Assembly: GCF_014648355.1 (NCBI RefSeq)
Contig: NZ_BMQY01000001.1
Coordinates: forward strand, 62,001 to 126,000
Length of the DNA: 64,000 nt
Reading direction: 5' to 3'
From: Couchioplanes azureus
Lineage (GTDB): Bacteria; Actinomycetota; Actinomycetes; Mycobacteriales; Micromonosporaceae
Positions 25,240 to 36,698 of the stretch are shown here, one piece after another; position 1 is the first letter of the stretch; the number at the start of each line of letters is the position of its first letter. The notes under the pieces are model-generated. The model was not told the DNA's origin, searched no databases, and was given only the letters and a program-made list of their open reading frames with translations. The position numbers were made by a program, and so were the translations under genes.

Positions 25240-25926
25240 TTGCCCGAGACTCGCGCCACGCCCGAGAAGTGGTCGCTGGGTGATCTGCTCGCCATGCAGG
25301 CACTGCAGCCGCTGATGCCGCGGTACGTGCCGTGGACCTCCTGGTCCATGCGGCCCGCCGCGCTGGCGAGCGTGGTCAACGACGTGCTGCTGCGCGACCG
25401 GCGGACGGTGGTCGAGCTGGGCGCCGGATCGTCCACGATGGTGCTCGCCCGGGCCCTGGCGCTGACCGGGGGCAGCCTGGTCAGCGTCGAGCACGACGCC
25501 GCCTTCGCCGCCGCCCTCGACCGGCAGCTGCACGCCGCCGGTCTGCACGAGCGGGCCGTCGTCCGGCACGTGCCACTGACCGCGCTGCCGGCGCAGGAAA
25601 CCCCGGCCGGAAGCCGTCGCGCTCCCCGGCGCTGGTACGACCTGGACGCCCTGCAGGCCGCCACCCCGCACGGCATCGACCTGCTCGTCGTGGACGGTCC
25701 ACCCGCCGGCGACCTCGGCCACGTGCTGGTGCGCGAGCCGGCGGTGCGCGTCCTGCGGCACAAACTGGCCGCCTCCTTCTCCGTCTACCTCGACGACGCC
25801 GACAGGGAGCCGGAACGGGAGACGCTGGCGATGTGGGAGAGCCAGCTCGGCATCCCGTTCACCATCGTGGAGCGCCTCGGCCTCGGCATGGGGAGTACCG
25901 ATGGTGGATTTGCACCAACGCTCTGA
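25240..25926 (+). CDS. Class I SAM-dependent methyltransferase
   Basis: The product has 228 residues. The SAM-binding motif I is TVVELGAGSSTMVLARAL, followed by the acidic ribose-binding SVEHDAAFAAAL and the later GIDLLVVDGPPA that closes the Rossmann core. This resembles Methyltransf_24-type enzymes, often linked to carbohydrate or small-molecule methylation. A TTG at 25240 with GGGAAG upstream is the likely start. The end overlaps the next gene by 26 bp and the third gene is a glycosyltransferase. An operon making or modifying a glycan is therefore plausible, though inferred. Confidence 0.85.
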   Translation: MPETRATPEKWSLGDLLAMQALQPLMPRYVPWTSWSMRPAALASVVNDVLLRDRRTVVELGAGSSTMVLARALALTGGSLVSVEHDAAFAAALDRQLHAAGLHERAVVRHVPLTALPAQETPAGSRRAPRRWYDLDALQAATPHGIDLLVVDGPPAGDLGHVLVREPAVRVLRHKLAASFSVYLDDADREPERETLAMWESQLGIPFTIVERLGLGMGSTDGGFAPTL

Positions 25927-27340
25927 GTCCGCCTTCCCGCCGGGCGGCTCGGTCGCCCCGGACCCGTGCCTGCACTTCGACATCCAGGTCACCCCGCCGT
26001 CCGCGCAGGTACGACGATGGACGTGCGGATCGCGGCTCACCATGGAGAAGGCCGTCTTCGCCGAGTCGGCGTACCTCGACCATCCGGCCCTGGGGACGCT
26101 CTCGACCGTCGGGGAGACCGCGGGCCTGCACGAGGTGCAGCTGTCCACCGTCGGTCCGGTCCGGATGGAGATCGACCTCGAACCGCACCGCGGACCGCGC
26201 CACGGCACCGTGCCCGGCGCGGCCGAGGAGCAGCGGCGCGTCGTCCGCATGCTCGCCGGATGGGCCTGGGGCGAGGACGGGACCGAGCTCACCGACCTGG
26301 TGTTGCGCCCACCCGCGCCGGACAACTCCTCGGACCGGCCGCCCGTGTCCGAGCGGCTCCGCGAGCGCGGCTGGGACGCCGCCGACATGTGGCTGCTCAC
26401 GTCGCTGGCGCCCAAGATGATGGAGCACCGCACGCCGTGGTGCCTGCGGGCGGTCCGCGTGGTCCACGGCCGCGCCGGCACCCTGATGGTGTGGCACCCG
26501 ATCGCGGAGGAGCACGACTGGAACCCGAACGAGCCGCTGCCGCCCGGAAAGCGGTATCTGGTCCCGCTGCCGGAATGCCGGCGGCGCCATGGCCAGCTCA
26601 CCGCCGTCGCCGGCACCGACGGTACGGCCGAGGCCGGTCGGCTGGTGCAGGACGTCATGCAGCACCACGACTGGACCGAATGGCAGCTGACCCAGCGGGT
26701 GGAGCGCTGGGAACGGCGGTTCTTCGCGCTCGCCCGGGACGGCGCCTTCGAGGCCCATCTGGACGCCCGCCACCTCGGCGCCGAGCTGGACGAGACGCAT
26801 CAACTGCTGGGGATGCTGCGCCGGATCAACCGGGACATGGCCCGGCGCGCTCGGCTGGGCTGGCTGCCGCAGCCCGAGGTCGCCCCGATCGAGGAGTCGG
26901 TGACGTCGCTGCGGCTCGAGGTGCAGCGCCGCACCGACCGGGTGGGGGCCCGGCTGGAGCAGCTCAACGGCAGCCTGCGCGAGGGGTGGACGCTGCTGTC
27001 CAGCGCGGCCGGCGGCGCCCGGCTGCAACTGGACCGGGAGACCTCGGAACGGACCCAGGGTTTCCAGAACGCCGCCGGTCTGGTCGCCGCGCTGGTGCTC
27101 GTCCCCGGCCTGGTGCTCAGCCTCTACGGCGCGGAGGTCACGGGCCTGCCCGGCATGGGCGGTTCGTTCGGGCTGGTCGCCATGGCCGCGTACGCCGCCG
27201 TCGGCGCGCTGTCCACCTTCTCGACCCTGCGCGCGATGGCCTCCCGCAGGCGCATGGTCGCGGTGCTGATCCTGGTGGCCGGATTCTTCGCGCTGGTGCT
27301 GACCACCGTTCTGCTGATCACCTTGGGATGGACTAGATGA
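25901..27340 (+). CDS. Hypothetical protein with coiled coil and two C-terminal membrane helices
   Basis: The product has 479 residues of a family I do not recognise. The first 250 residues are soluble with Trp-rich segments. Residues about 340-400 are a charged helical/coiled-coil region (SLRLEVQRRTDRVGARLEQL). Two or three hydrophobic helices follow (LVAALVLVPGLVLSLYGAEV, then VAVLILVAGFFALVLTTVLL). A soluble domain, long helix and C-terminal hairpin recall CorA-type transporters, but no GMN motif is present, so it is not a normal CorA. It is translationally coupled on both sides: 26-bp overlap with the methyltransferase and ATGA overlap with the glycosyltransferase. Confidence 0.75.
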   Translation: MVDLHQRSESAFPPGGSVAPDPCLHFDIQVTPPSAQVRRWTCGSRLTMEKAVFAESAYLDHPALGTLSTVGETAGLHEVQLSTVGPVRMEIDLEPHRGPRHGTVPGAAEEQRRVVRMLAGWAWGEDGTELTDLVLRPPAPDNSSDRPPVSERLRERGWDAADMWLLTSLAPKMMEHRTPWCLRAVRVVHGRAGTLMVWHPIAEEHDWNPNEPLPPGKRYLVPLPECRRRHGQLTAVAGTDGTAEAGRLVQDVMQHHDWTEWQLTQRVERWERRFFALARDGAFEAHLDARHLGAELDETHQLLGMLRRINRDMARRARLGWLPQPEVAPIEESVTSLRLEVQRRTDRVGARLEQLNGSLREGWTLLSSAAGGARLQLDRETSERTQGFQNAAGLVAALVLVPGLVLSLYGAEVTGLPGMGGSFGLVAMAAYAAVGALSTFSTLRAMASRRRMVAVLILVAGFFALVLTTVLLITLGWTR

Positions 27341-28098
27341 CGGCTGTCGCTTTCCTCACCGGAGCCACCCGGCCGGAGCTGCTCCGGGGCCTGCACGCGT
27401 CGCTGTGCGCACAGGACCTCGACTGGACGTGGTGTGTGCAACTGGACGGCGACGCGATCGGCTGGGATCCCCCGGCGGCCGACCGCGACGGCTGGCTGCG
27501 CGATCCACGGGTCGAGCTGGAACGCAACCCGAAGCCGCTGGGCTCGGGGACCACCCGCAATCTCGCCCTGATCCGCAGCTGCGCGCCGTACGTGCTCTGT
27601 GTGGACGACGACGACCTGCTCTATCCCGGCGGGATCGCCACGCTGCTGGCGGTGGCCGAGAAGCAGCCGCAGTGCCTCGGGGTGTGGGGGCGCACCGATC
27701 TGATGCACGATCCGGCCACGCCGCCCGATCCCGCGACGGCCGAGGTGTTCAAGTCGTGGCCGGAGCCCGGCGAGATCCCGGCCGGGACGATCGGCGCGCA
27801 GTTCCAGGCCACGGGCAGGTTCGCGGTGCACGTCGGCGCGGTGCTGTGGCGGCGTACGCACCTGGTCGCGGTCGGCGGATACGGCGCGCTGCCGCGATCG
27901 ATCGACACGCACCCGTTCATCTCGGCCGAGGCGCTGTTCCCCTGCTGGTACGAGGACGTGCCGGTGTACCGCTATCTGATCCACCCGGGGCAGATGACGC
28001 AGACGGCGTACTACCAGGCGATCAAGAGCCGGGTGCAGGGACACACCTTCGAGCGCGCCGCGCTGATGCGCCGCCTGCTGGAGCTGCGCGAGGAATAG
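27337..28098 (+). CDS. Family 2 glycosyltransferase
   Basis: The product has 253 residues with a GT-A fold. The N-terminal strand MTAVAFLTGATRPELL and a GSGTTRNLALIRSCAPYVLC segment precede a DDDD metal/nucleotide-sugar motif (VDDDDLLYPGG). The acceptor region has a GGYG loop. It has no membrane segment. It overlaps the preceding membrane protein by four bases and ends the methyltransferase operon; a strong bidirectional terminator follows. Likely role: transfer of a sugar to a small molecule, glycan or lipid together with the two neighbours. The acceptor is unknown. Confidence 0.85.
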   Translation: MTAVAFLTGATRPELLRGLHASLCAQDLDWTWCVQLDGDAIGWDPPAADRDGWLRDPRVELERNPKPLGSGTTRNLALIRSCAPYVLCVDDDDLLYPGGIATLLAVAEKQPQCLGVWGRTDLMHDPATPPDPATAEVFKSWPEPGEIPAGTIGAQFQATGRFAVHVGAVLWRRTHLVAVGGYGALPRSIDTHPFISAEALFPCWYEDVPVYRYLIHPGQMTQTAYYQAIKSRVQGHTFERAALMRRLLELREE

Positions 28099-28099
28099 G

Positions 28100-28126
28100 C
28101 CGGGGCGGCCGGACCGGCCGCCCCGG
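28100..28126. terminator. Bidirectional terminator between the GT2 gene and ilvC
   Basis: The near-perfect palindrome CCGGGGCGGCCGG followed by CCGGCCGCCCCGG with a single central A occupies the 34-bp gap between convergent genes. The pairing is symmetrical, so it can serve both strands. Confidence 0.75.
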
Positions 28127-28132
28127 AACGGG

Positions 28133-29691
<1,559 letters not shown>

Positions 29692-29693
29692 GG

Positions 29694-31526
29694 TCACAGG
29701 TCGTCCTCGTCGAAGTTGGGGCGCACGTCCCGGGCGAACATGATCTCGTCGTTGCTGGTGCCGGCCGCGACCATGGGCCACACCATGGCGTCCTTGCCGA
29801 CGGTGAAGTCGATGACCACCGGGCGGTCGTCGATCTCCATGGCGGCCTTGATGGTGGCGTCCACCTCGGCCTTCGTCTCGCACCGCAGGCCGACGCAGCC
29901 CAGCGCCTCGGCGAGCTTCACGAAGTCGGGGATGCGGTGCTTGTGGGTGCCCAGCTCGGTGTTGGAGTAGCGGCCCTCGTAGAACAGCGTCTGCCACTGC
30001 CGGACCATGCCGAGGTTGCCGTTGTTGATCAGCGCGACCTTGATCGGGATGCCCTCGAGGGCGCAGGTCGCCAGCTCCTGGTTGGTCATCTGGAAGCAGC
30101 CGTCCCCGTCGACCGCCCAGACCTGCAGCTCGGGCTTGCCGACCTTCGCGCCCATCGCCGCCGGGACCGCGTAGCCCATGGTGCCGGCGCCGCCGGAGTT
30201 GAGCCAGGTGGCCGGCTTCTCGTACTTGATGAACTGAGAGGCCCACATCTGGTGCTGGCCGACGCCCGCCACGTAGATCGCGTCCGGGCCGACCAGCTCG
30301 CCGAGGCGCTCGATCACGTACTGCGGGGCGAGGGTGCCGTCGGTGGGCTCGTCGTAGCCCAGCGGGTAGCGCTTGCGCAGGTCGTTGAGCAGGGCCCACC
30401 ACGGCTCGTACGCGGACGCGCCGGCGGCCGTGCCGGAGACCGCCGCGATCAGCTCATCGATCACGTGCCGGGCGTCGCCCACGATCGGGACGTCCGCGTG
30501 CCGGTTCTTGCCGATCTCGGCCGGGTCGATGTCGGCGTGCACGACCTTGGCGTCCGGGGCGAAGGAGTCCAGCTTGCCGGTCACCCGGTCGTCGAAGCGG
30601 GCGCCGAGGGTCACCAGCAGGTCGGCCTTCTGCAGCGCGTACACGGCGGGGACCGTGCCGTGCATGCCGGGCATGCCCAGGTGCTGCGGGTGCGAGTCCG
30701 GGAACGCGCCGAGCGCCATCAGCGTGGTGACCACCGGGATCCCGGTCAGCTCGGCGAGCTTGCGCAGCCCGTCGGTGGCGCCGGCCTTGAGCACGCCGCC
30801 GCCCACGTACAGGACCGGGCGCTTGGCCGCGGCGATCAGCCGGGCCGCCTCCCGGATCTGCTTGCCGTGCGGGTGCAGCGTCGGGCGGTAGCCGGGCAGG
30901 TCCAGCGTGGGCGGCCAGGAGAACGTGGTCTGCGCCTGGAGCACGTCCTTGGGGATGTCCACCAGGACCGGGCCGGGCCGGCCGGTCGACGCCAGGTGGA
31001 AGGCCTCCGCCAGGATCCGCGGGATCTCCTCGGCCGTCTGGACCAGGAAGTTGTGCTTCGTGATCGGCAGCGTGATGCCCTGGATGTCGGCCTCCTGGAA
31101 GGCGTCCGTGCCGATCGCCGGACGCGGCACCTGGCCGGTGATGGCCACGATCGGCACCGAGTCCATGTAGGCGTCGGCGATCGGGGTGACCAGGTTGGTG
31201 GCGCCCGGGCCCGAGGTGGCGAAGCAGACCCCGACCTTGCCGGTGGCCTGCGCATAGCCCGTGGCGGCGTGCCCGGCGCCCTGCTCGTGACGCACCAGGA
31301 TGTGCCGCACCTTGGAGTCGTAGAGCGGGTCGTACGCCGGCAGGATGGCACCGCCCGGGATACCGAACGCCACGTCGACGCCGAGCGCCTCGAGGGAACG
31401 CACGAGGGAGCCGGCCCCGGAGGTGGGTGTCGGCGAGACCGCGGTTACCGCCGGGGCGCCGGCGGCGGCCGCGACGGTGGCCGGGGTGGCACGGTGGGCG
31501 AGGGTCTCGGGCGTGGGTCTCGTCAT
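29694..31526 (-). CDS. ilvB: Acetolactate synthase large (catalytic) subunit
   Basis: The product has 610 residues. After about 40 variable residues the thiamine-diphosphate enzyme fold begins ([20 protein letters not shown]) with the catalytic Glu in [16 protein letters not shown]. The TPP/Mg motif is in [20 protein letters not shown] ending at NNGNLGMV. It condenses two pyruvates, or pyruvate with 2-oxobutyrate. The ATG is separated from an upstream leader peptide by a terminator hairpin, so transcription is probably attenuated by branched-chain amino acids. A second TPP-enzyme gene lies at the window's right edge. Confidence 0.97.
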   Translation of the reverse strand: MTRPTPETLAHRATPATVAAAAGAPAVTAVSPTPTSGAGSLVRSLEALGVDVAFGIPGGAILPAYDPLYDSKVRHILVRHEQGAGHAATGYAQATGKVGVCFATSGPGATNLVTPIADAYMDSVPIVAITGQVPRPAIGTDAFQEADIQGITLPITKHNFLVQTAEEIPRILAEAFHLASTGRPGPVLVDIPKDVLQAQTTFSWPPTLDLPGYRPTLHPHGKQIREAARLIAAAKRPVLYVGGGVLKAGATDGLRKLAELTGIPVVTTLMALGAFPDSHPQHLGMPGMHGTVPAVYALQKADLLVTLGARFDDRVTGKLDSFAPDAKVVHADIDPAEIGKNRHADVPIVGDARHVIDELIAAVSGTAAGASAYEPWWALLNDLRKRYPLGYDEPTDGTLAPQYVIERLGELVGPDAIYVAGVGQHQMWASQFIKYEKPATWLNSGGAGTMGYAVPAAMGAKVGKPELQVWAVDGDGCFQMTNQELATCALEGIPIKVALINNGNLGMVRQWQTLFYEGRYSNTELGTHKHRIPDFVKLAEALGCVGLRCETKAEVDATIKAAMEIDDRPVVIDFTVGKDAMVWPMVAAGTSNDEIMFARDVRPNFDEDDL

Positions 31527-31572
31527 GGCGATTCAGACCTTCGTTCGGGTTTCGGCGTCATTCTCGTGCAAC

Positions 31573-31603
31573 AAAAAAGGTCCTCGTGCTAAGCACGGGA
31601 CCT
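31573..31603 (-). terminator. Attenuator terminator of ilvBNC
   Basis: On the minus strand AGGTCCCGTGC, loop TTA, GCACGAGGACCT form an 11-bp stem with one bulged A, followed by TTTTTT. It lies between the leader peptide and the ilvB start, 46 bp before the ATG. Confidence 0.9.
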
Positions 31604-31635
31604 GGCGCACTGCCCAAGCGGATCGGGCAGCGCGC

Positions 31636-31668
31636 TCAACTAAGTACTACGAGGAACGACGAACACAT
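31636..31668 (-). CDS. ilvB leader peptide (attenuation)
   Basis: The 10-residue peptide MCSSFLVVLS has consecutive Leu-Val-Val-Leu codons just before its stop. The stop is 32 bases upstream of the terminator stem. This matches branched-chain leader peptides of actinobacterial ilvB operons. The ATG is only 4 bases after the stop of the GGDEF-EAL gene, so either the promoter lies inside that gene or transcription reads in from it. Confidence 0.8.
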   Translation of the reverse strand: MCSSFLVVLS

Positions 31669-31672
31669 GCGG

Positions 31673-34078
31673 CTAAGACTGCCCCATCTCACGGGGTGCG
31701 TCAACTGATCTCACATCCTGGTCACTCGAAAAAGCGGGATCGGTCGGCAGCACCGCCCGCACCTGCCGCATGCCGGGCCCCAGCATGACGATCTGGCTGC
31801 GTGCGGGGGCCCCCGGCGCGACCGCGGCCGGCCGGCTGCGCGGCGCCGGCACGGGCCGCGAGCCGCACGAGCGCCCCGCGCGCAGCTGCGCCTCCAGATG
31901 CTCGGCCGGCACCCCCCAGCCGAAGAGCGAGCCCTGCCCGAGCCGGCACCCGGCCGCCTCGACGATCTCGCGCTGCGCGGGCGTGCCGATGCCCTCGGCC
32001 AGCACCTCCAGCCCCAATCGGTGCCCCAGCCGCACGACCACGTCCACCAGCGGCGCGGCCGTGCCGGTCCGCGACTCGGGCTCCGCCACCAGCGCGTGGT
32101 CGATCTTCAGGATGTCGACGGGCAGGTTGCGCAGCTGCCCGAGCGAGGAGTAGCCCGCGCCGAAGTCGTCGAGCGCGATGCGCACGCCGGTGGACCGCAG
32201 CTCCACCAGGCGCCGGATCAGCTCGTCCAGGTCCGTGGCCACCGCGTGCTCGGTCACCTCCAGCACCAGGCGCTGCGGGGGCACGCCGTACTTGTCCAGC
32301 ACCGCCGCCACCTGGCCGGCGTAGTCGGCGGCGTGCAGCTCCTTGGGCGACAGGTTCACCGAGACCCACACGTCGTGCCCGGCGGCCAGCCACTGGGCCA
32401 GTTGCCCGCACGCCTGGTCCAGCACCCAGGCGCCGAGCATGCCGATCAGGCCGGACTCCTCGGCCACCGGGATGAACTCGTCGGGCCGGACCGCGCCGAG
32501 CTCGGGGTGGTGCCAGCGCAGCAGCGCCTCCGCGCCCACCGGGCGCACCGAGGGCAGCGCGACCACCGGTTGGAAGACGAGCCGCAGCTGACCGCGCTCG
32601 ATCGCGTGACGCAGCTCGTTCTCCAGCACGCTGTGCCGGCGCAGCAGCTCGTCGTAGCGCTTCTGGTAGCGCTCGACCCGGTTCTTGCCGCGCTGCTTGG
32701 CGTAGCGCAGGGCGAGGTCGGCGTCGCGCATCAGCTCCCCGGTGTCGCCGGGCGTGAGGGAACCCGCGACGCCGACGCTCGCCGAGAGGAAGACCGAGCC
32801 GTCCTCCGTCTCGTACGGCTCGCAGAGCACCGAGAGCAGCCGCTTGCCGACCGCCATCGCCTCGTCGGGCGTGGCCCGCATCAGCACCGCGAACTCGTCG
32901 CCGCCCAGCCGCGCCGCCACGTCCCCGGGGCTCAGCTGGGCCCGCAGCCGCGCGCCGACCTCGGCCAGGACCGCGTCGCCGACGTCGTGCCCCCGCATGT
33001 CGTTGACGTTCTTGAAGCCGTCCAGGTCGAGCCCGACCAGGGTGCGCGGCCGCCCCGGCACGGCCGGCTCGCGCAGCGCCCGGACCAGGCCCCGGCGGTT
33101 GGCCAGCCCGGTGAGCGGATCGGTGTGGGCCAGCTCACGGAAGTGCGCCTCCCGCTGGCGCAGCCGCAGGGTGTAGCTGCGCACGTCGCCGAGGGCCAGA
33201 TACTGCCGGCCGACCAGCGCGAAGCCCTCGATGCTGGCGCCGAGGAAGCCGAATCCGGCGATCTCCCCGCCGGCCAGGATGTGACAGGTGCCGGCGATCA
33301 CCATGGCGGTCATCGGGACGAACGCGTACCCGGTGCCGCGCTGGATGATGTCGCCGGACACGGTGACCGGGCGGTCCGCGACCTTGACCGCGCGGGCCAC
33401 CACGACCAGCCCGGCCGGCAGCAGCAGCGCGCCGACCAGGATCACCACCGGCCCGCCCTGGCAGATGCCGCCCGGCAGGGCGGTGGCCGAGACCGCGACC
33501 AGGGTCACGCCCGCGGCGACCCGGACCGTGACGTGCCGCGGCCGGTGCGCGTGCACGGCCAGGATCGTGGTCAGCCCGGTGGCGATGGTGGCGACCCCGG
33601 CGCCCAGCAGGATCGAGAGGCAGCTCACCGGCGTCAGCTCACCGAGGATGCGGGTGGGCTCGGAGACCAGGGTCCAGCCGACGAACCAGAGCGCCGCCGC
33701 GATCACCAGGCCGTCGAGCAGGTGCCGCAGCGCGGCCCGGCGGTTCTCCGCGGCACCGGGCAGCATCAGCGTGCCGGCCAGCAGGGTCAGCGTGCCCAGC
33801 GCCATCGCCACCGCGACGGCCTGCCCGAGGGTCCGCACGTGCTCGCGCATCTCGTCGTGCGCCATGAACAGGGCGCTGACCAGGCCGGCGAGCGCCGCGC
33901 CGGTGGCGACGGCGGCGCCCGCGGCGAGCAGGAGGTGGGCACGCCGGGCGGCGCCGGTGTGCTTACGGCCGGAGTTACCCAGCAACGCGACCGCCGGGAC
34001 CGCGACGAGGAGGCTCGCCAGCCCGGCCAGCTCCACGCCGGACGGTGAGTGCACGCCAACACTCTGCCGTACGCGCAT
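31673..34078 (-). CDS. Membrane GGDEF-EAL protein (c-di-GMP turnover), copy 1
   Basis: The product has 801 residues. About eight transmembrane helices fill residues 10-290. A GGDEF domain follows (about 325-490) with [10 protein letters not shown], and an EAL domain (about 500-745) starts at [10 protein letters not shown]. The GGDEF site is intact for diguanylate cyclase activity, but the preceding I-site reads SPGD instead of RxxD, so product inhibition is unlikely. In the EAL domain the conserved Glu, Asn (SVNLS), LEVTE, DDFG and LKID are present. The late loop reads AEGIG where AEGVE is usual, so the second Glu is missing. ATG at 34076-34078 starts [12 protein letters not shown]. It ends right at the ilvB leader. 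Confidence 0.93.
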   Translation of the reverse strand: MRVRQSVGVHSPSGVELAGLASLLVAVPAVALLGNSGRKHTGAARRAHLLLAAGAAVATGAALAGLVSALFMAHDEMREHVRTLGQAVAVAMALGTLTLLAGTLMLPGAAENRRAALRHLLDGLVIAAALWFVGWTLVSEPTRILGELTPVSCLSILLGAGVATIATGLTTILAVHAHRPRHVTVRVAAGVTLVAVSATALPGGICQGGPVVILVGALLLPAGLVVVARAVKVADRPVTVSGDIIQRGTGYAFVPMTAMVIAGTCHILAGGEIAGFGFLGASIEGFALVGRQYLALGDVRSYTLRLRQREAHFRELAHTDPLTGLANRRGLVRALREPAVPGRPRTLVGLDLDGFKNVNDMRGHDVGDAVLAEVGARLRAQLSPGDVAARLGGDEFAVLMRATPDEAMAVGKRLLSVLCEPYETEDGSVFLSASVGVAGSLTPGDTGELMRDADLALRYAKQRGKNRVERYQKRYDELLRRHSVLENELRHAIERGQLRLVFQPVVALPSVRPVGAEALLRWHHPELGAVRPDEFIPVAEESGLIGMLGAWVLDQACGQLAQWLAAGHDVWVSVNLSPKELHAADYAGQVAAVLDKYGVPPQRLVLEVTEHAVATDLDELIRRLVELRSTGVRIALDDFGAGYSSLGQLRNLPVDILKIDHALVAEPESRTGTAAPLVDVVVRLGHRLGLEVLAEGIGTPAQREIVEAAGCRLGQGSLFGWGVPAEHLEAQLRAGRSCGSRPVPAPRSRPAAVAPGAPARSQIVMLGPGMRQVRAVLPTDPAFSSDQDVRSVDAPREMGQS

Positions 34079-34157
34079 CGATTTCTCTATCCCGAGGGGT
34101 GGACATGCGCGGCGCCGGTGCACCCCCGCCCGGCACCGGCGGTGGCACTATGTAGTG

Positions 34158-36005
34158 ATGCCTGAGCTGCGCTCCCGGACCTCGACCCACGGTCGGACGA
34201 TGGCCGGCGCGCGCGCCCTGTGGCGCGCCACCGGCATGACCGACGACGACTTCGGCAAGCCCATCGTGGCGATCGCCAACAGCTTCACCCAGTTCGTACC
34301 CGGGCACGTGCACCTCAAGGACCTCGGCGGCCTCGTGGCCGACGCGGTCGCGCAGGCGGGCGGCGTCGGCCGCGAGTTCAACACCATCGCGGTCGACGAC
34401 GGCATCGCCATGGGCCACGGCGGCATGCTCTACTCGCTGCCCAGCCGCGAGCTGATCGCCGACGCGGTCGAGTACATGGTCAACGCGCACTGCGCCGACG
34501 CCCTGGTCTGCATCTCGAACTGCGACAAGATCACCCCGGGCATGCTGATCGCGGCCCTTCGGCTCAACATTCCCACGGTCTTCGTCTCCGGCGGCCCGAT
34601 GGAGGCCGGCAAGACGGTCGCGATCGAGGGCGTGGTGCACGAGAAGCTCGACCTGGTCGACGCGATGAGCGCCAGCGCGAACGAGAAGGTGACCGACGCG
34701 CAGCTCGACACCATCGAGCGGTCGGCCTGCCCCACCTGCGGCTCCTGCTCCGGCATGTTCACCGCCAACTCGATGAACTGCCTCACCGAGGCGATCGGCC
34801 TGGCGCTGCCGGGCAACGGCTCGACGCTGGCCACGCACGCCTCCCGCAAGGCGCTCTTCGAGCGGGCCGGCTCGCTGATCGTCGAGATCGCCAAGCAGTA
34901 CTACGAGAACGACGACGCGTCGGTGCTGCCCCGCTCGATCGCGTCCCGAGACGCCTTCGAGAACGCGGTCGCCCTGGACGTGGCGATGGGCGGCTCCACC
35001 AACACGGTGCTGCACCTGCTGGCCGCGGCCCGCGAGGCCGGCATCGACTTCAGCGTGGCGGACATCGACGGCATCTCCCGGCGCGTGCCGTGCCTGTCCA
35101 AGGTCGCTCCCAACAGCCCGAAGTACCACATGGAGGACGTGCACCGGGCCGGCGGCATCCCGGCCCTGCTCGGCGAGCTCCACCGGGCCGGGCTGCTGCG
35201 CGACCAGGTCCGCGCGGTGCATGCGCCGTCCCTGTCCGCCTGGTTGGACAAGTGGGACATTCGTGGCGAATCGCCCTCGGCCGAGGCGCTCGAGCTCTTC
35301 CACGCGGCTCCCGGCGGCGTGCGCACCACGCAGCCGTTCTCCACCACCAACCGGTGGGCCACCCTCGACACGGACGCCGCCGCGGGCTGCATCCGGTCGA
35401 TCGAGCACGCGTACACCGCCGACGGCGGCCTGGCGATCCTCTTCGGCAACCTCGCACCGGACGGCTGCGTGGTGAAGACCGCCGGCGTCGCCGAGGAGCT
35501 GTGGAAGTTCACCGGCCCGGCCCGCGTCTACGAGAGCCAGGACGCGGCGGTCGAGGGCATCCTCGGCAAACAGGTCGTCGAGGGCGACGTGGTGGTGATC
35601 CGCTACGAAGGCCCCAAGGGCGGCCCGGGCATGCAGGAGATGCTCTACCCGACGTCCTTCCTCAAGGGCCGCGGCCTCGGCAAGGCCTGCGCCCTGATCA
35701 CCGACGGCCGGTTCTCCGGCGGCACCTCCGGCCTGTCGATCGGCCACATCTCGCCGGAAGCGGCGTCCGGCGGCCTGATCTCCCTGGTCGAGACCGGCGA
35801 CGAGATCACCATCGACATCCCGGGCCGCGCCATCACCCTCAACGTCCCGGACGAGGAGCTGGCCCAGCGCCGCCACGAACAGGAACGCCGGCCCAAGCCG
35901 TACACCCCGGCCGACCGGGTGCGCCCGGTCTCGGCGGCACTCCGCGCCTACGCCTCCATGGCCACAAGCGCCAGCGACGGGGCGTACCGGTTGGTGCCGG
36001 AGTGA
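34158..36005 (+). CDS. ilvD: Dihydroxy-acid dehydratase
   Basis: The product has 615 residues. It dehydrates dihydroxy-isovalerate and -methylvalerate to the oxo-acids of Val and Ile. Iron-sulphur ligands are in [12 protein letters not shown] and in [20 protein letters not shown]; the C-terminal barrel contains [20 protein letters not shown]. The Cys pattern indicates a typical [Fe-S] IlvD. ATG at 34158 begins [20 protein letters not shown]. It is divergent from the GGDEF-EAL gene with only 79 bp between, and is not part of the ilvBNC operon. A large stem-loop follows. Confidence 0.96.
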   Translation: MPELRSRTSTHGRTMAGARALWRATGMTDDDFGKPIVAIANSFTQFVPGHVHLKDLGGLVADAVAQAGGVGREFNTIAVDDGIAMGHGGMLYSLPSRELIADAVEYMVNAHCADALVCISNCDKITPGMLIAALRLNIPTVFVSGGPMEAGKTVAIEGVVHEKLDLVDAMSASANEKVTDAQLDTIERSACPTCGSCSGMFTANSMNCLTEAIGLALPGNGSTLATHASRKALFERAGSLIVEIAKQYYENDDASVLPRSIASRDAFENAVALDVAMGGSTNTVLHLLAAAREAGIDFSVADIDGISRRVPCLSKVAPNSPKYHMEDVHRAGGIPALLGELHRAGLLRDQVRAVHAPSLSAWLDKWDIRGESPSAEALELFHAAPGGVRTTQPFSTTNRWATLDTDAAAGCIRSIEHAYTADGGLAILFGNLAPDGCVVKTAGVAEELWKFTGPARVYESQDAAVEGILGKQVVEGDVVVIRYEGPKGGPGMQEMLYPTSFLKGRGLGKACALITDGRFSGGTSGLSIGHISPEAASGGLISLVETGDEITIDIPGRAITLNVPDEELAQRRHEQERRPKPYTPADRVRPVSAALRAYASMATSASDGAYRLVPE

Positions 36006-36054
36006 GCTCTTCCTTTTCATAAGTACGGCCACACAGGCAGACAGAAGCAACACC

Positions 36055-36101
36055 GACCGGCCCGCCTCACGCACGGATGCCCGCGCGTGGCCGGGCCGGT
36101 C
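36055..36101 (+). terminator. Large stem-loop downstream of ilvD
   Basis: GACCGGCCCG and CGGGCCGGTC form a 10-bp stem that continues, after a mismatch and a bulge, into CACGC/GCGTG. It begins 50 bp after the ilvD stop. No U-tract follows; a C-rich repeat array begins 150 bp further on. Confidence 0.65.
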
Positions 36102-36250
36102 GCGCATCCGCCGGCCGAAGCGGTACGGCTCTCGCCACTCGCGTCGCACAGCGCCCGCCGGACCGTGACCCGGGCCTCCCGGCTGTCCTGATCACCACCC
36201 GAGCACACCCCACCGCGCGCAAGCCCGCCGCACACCGGCCCACACAGCCC

Positions 36251-36560
36251 GATGCAGACCTCGCCCGCACACCACACCGCACAGCCCGATGCACACTCGC
36301 CCGTAGACCGCATTCGCACACACCCGACGCGCGCCTCGCCCGCACACCACCCGCACAGCCGGACGCGCGCCTCGCCCGCACACCACCCGCACAGCCGGAC
36401 GCGCGCCTCGCCCGCAGACCACCCGCACAGCCCGACGCGCGCCTCGCCCGCACACCACCCGCACAGCCCGACGCGCGCCTCGCCCGCACACCACCCGCAC
36501 AGCCGGACGCGCGCCTCGCCCGCACACCACCCGCACAGCCCGACGCGCGCCTCGCCCGCG
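36251..36560 (+). repeat. 36-bp tandem repeat array, C-rich on the plus strand
   Basis: Six full units start at 36326, 36362, 36398, 36434, 36470 and 36506; a partial unit starts at 36542, and degenerate units extend left to about 36251. Each unit begins GACGCGCGCCTCGCCCG and ends in CCGCACAGCC. Units differ by only one or two bases and are contiguous, with no spacers. One unit holds 20 C, 9 G, 6 A and 1 T on the plus strand. Because 36 is a multiple of three, all frames stay open and give 12-residue repeats, but no frame has a ribosome site. The array lies 3' of ilvD and 3' of the convergent GGDEF-EAL gene. Confidence 0.9.
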
Positions 36561-36698
36561 TAGCCCGACCCGCACCCGGCCCCGCACAGCCCGGCGGCCG
36601 ACCGCGGAGCTCGACCAGGCACGGAGGTGCGTGCGTAGTGGCGGGCGCCCGGTGCTGCTTTCGGCCGCGTCTGTGGCCGTACTGTAAAAAGACCCGGA

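Noticed and set aside
25901..27340. CorA-type magnesium transporter
   Set aside because: The soluble-helix-membrane layout is similar, but there is no GMN motif between the membrane helices.
36251..36560. 36-bp repeats of CRISPR-like length
   Set aside because: Units are contiguous with no unique spacers and no cas genes are nearby, so this is a minisatellite and not a CRISPR array.
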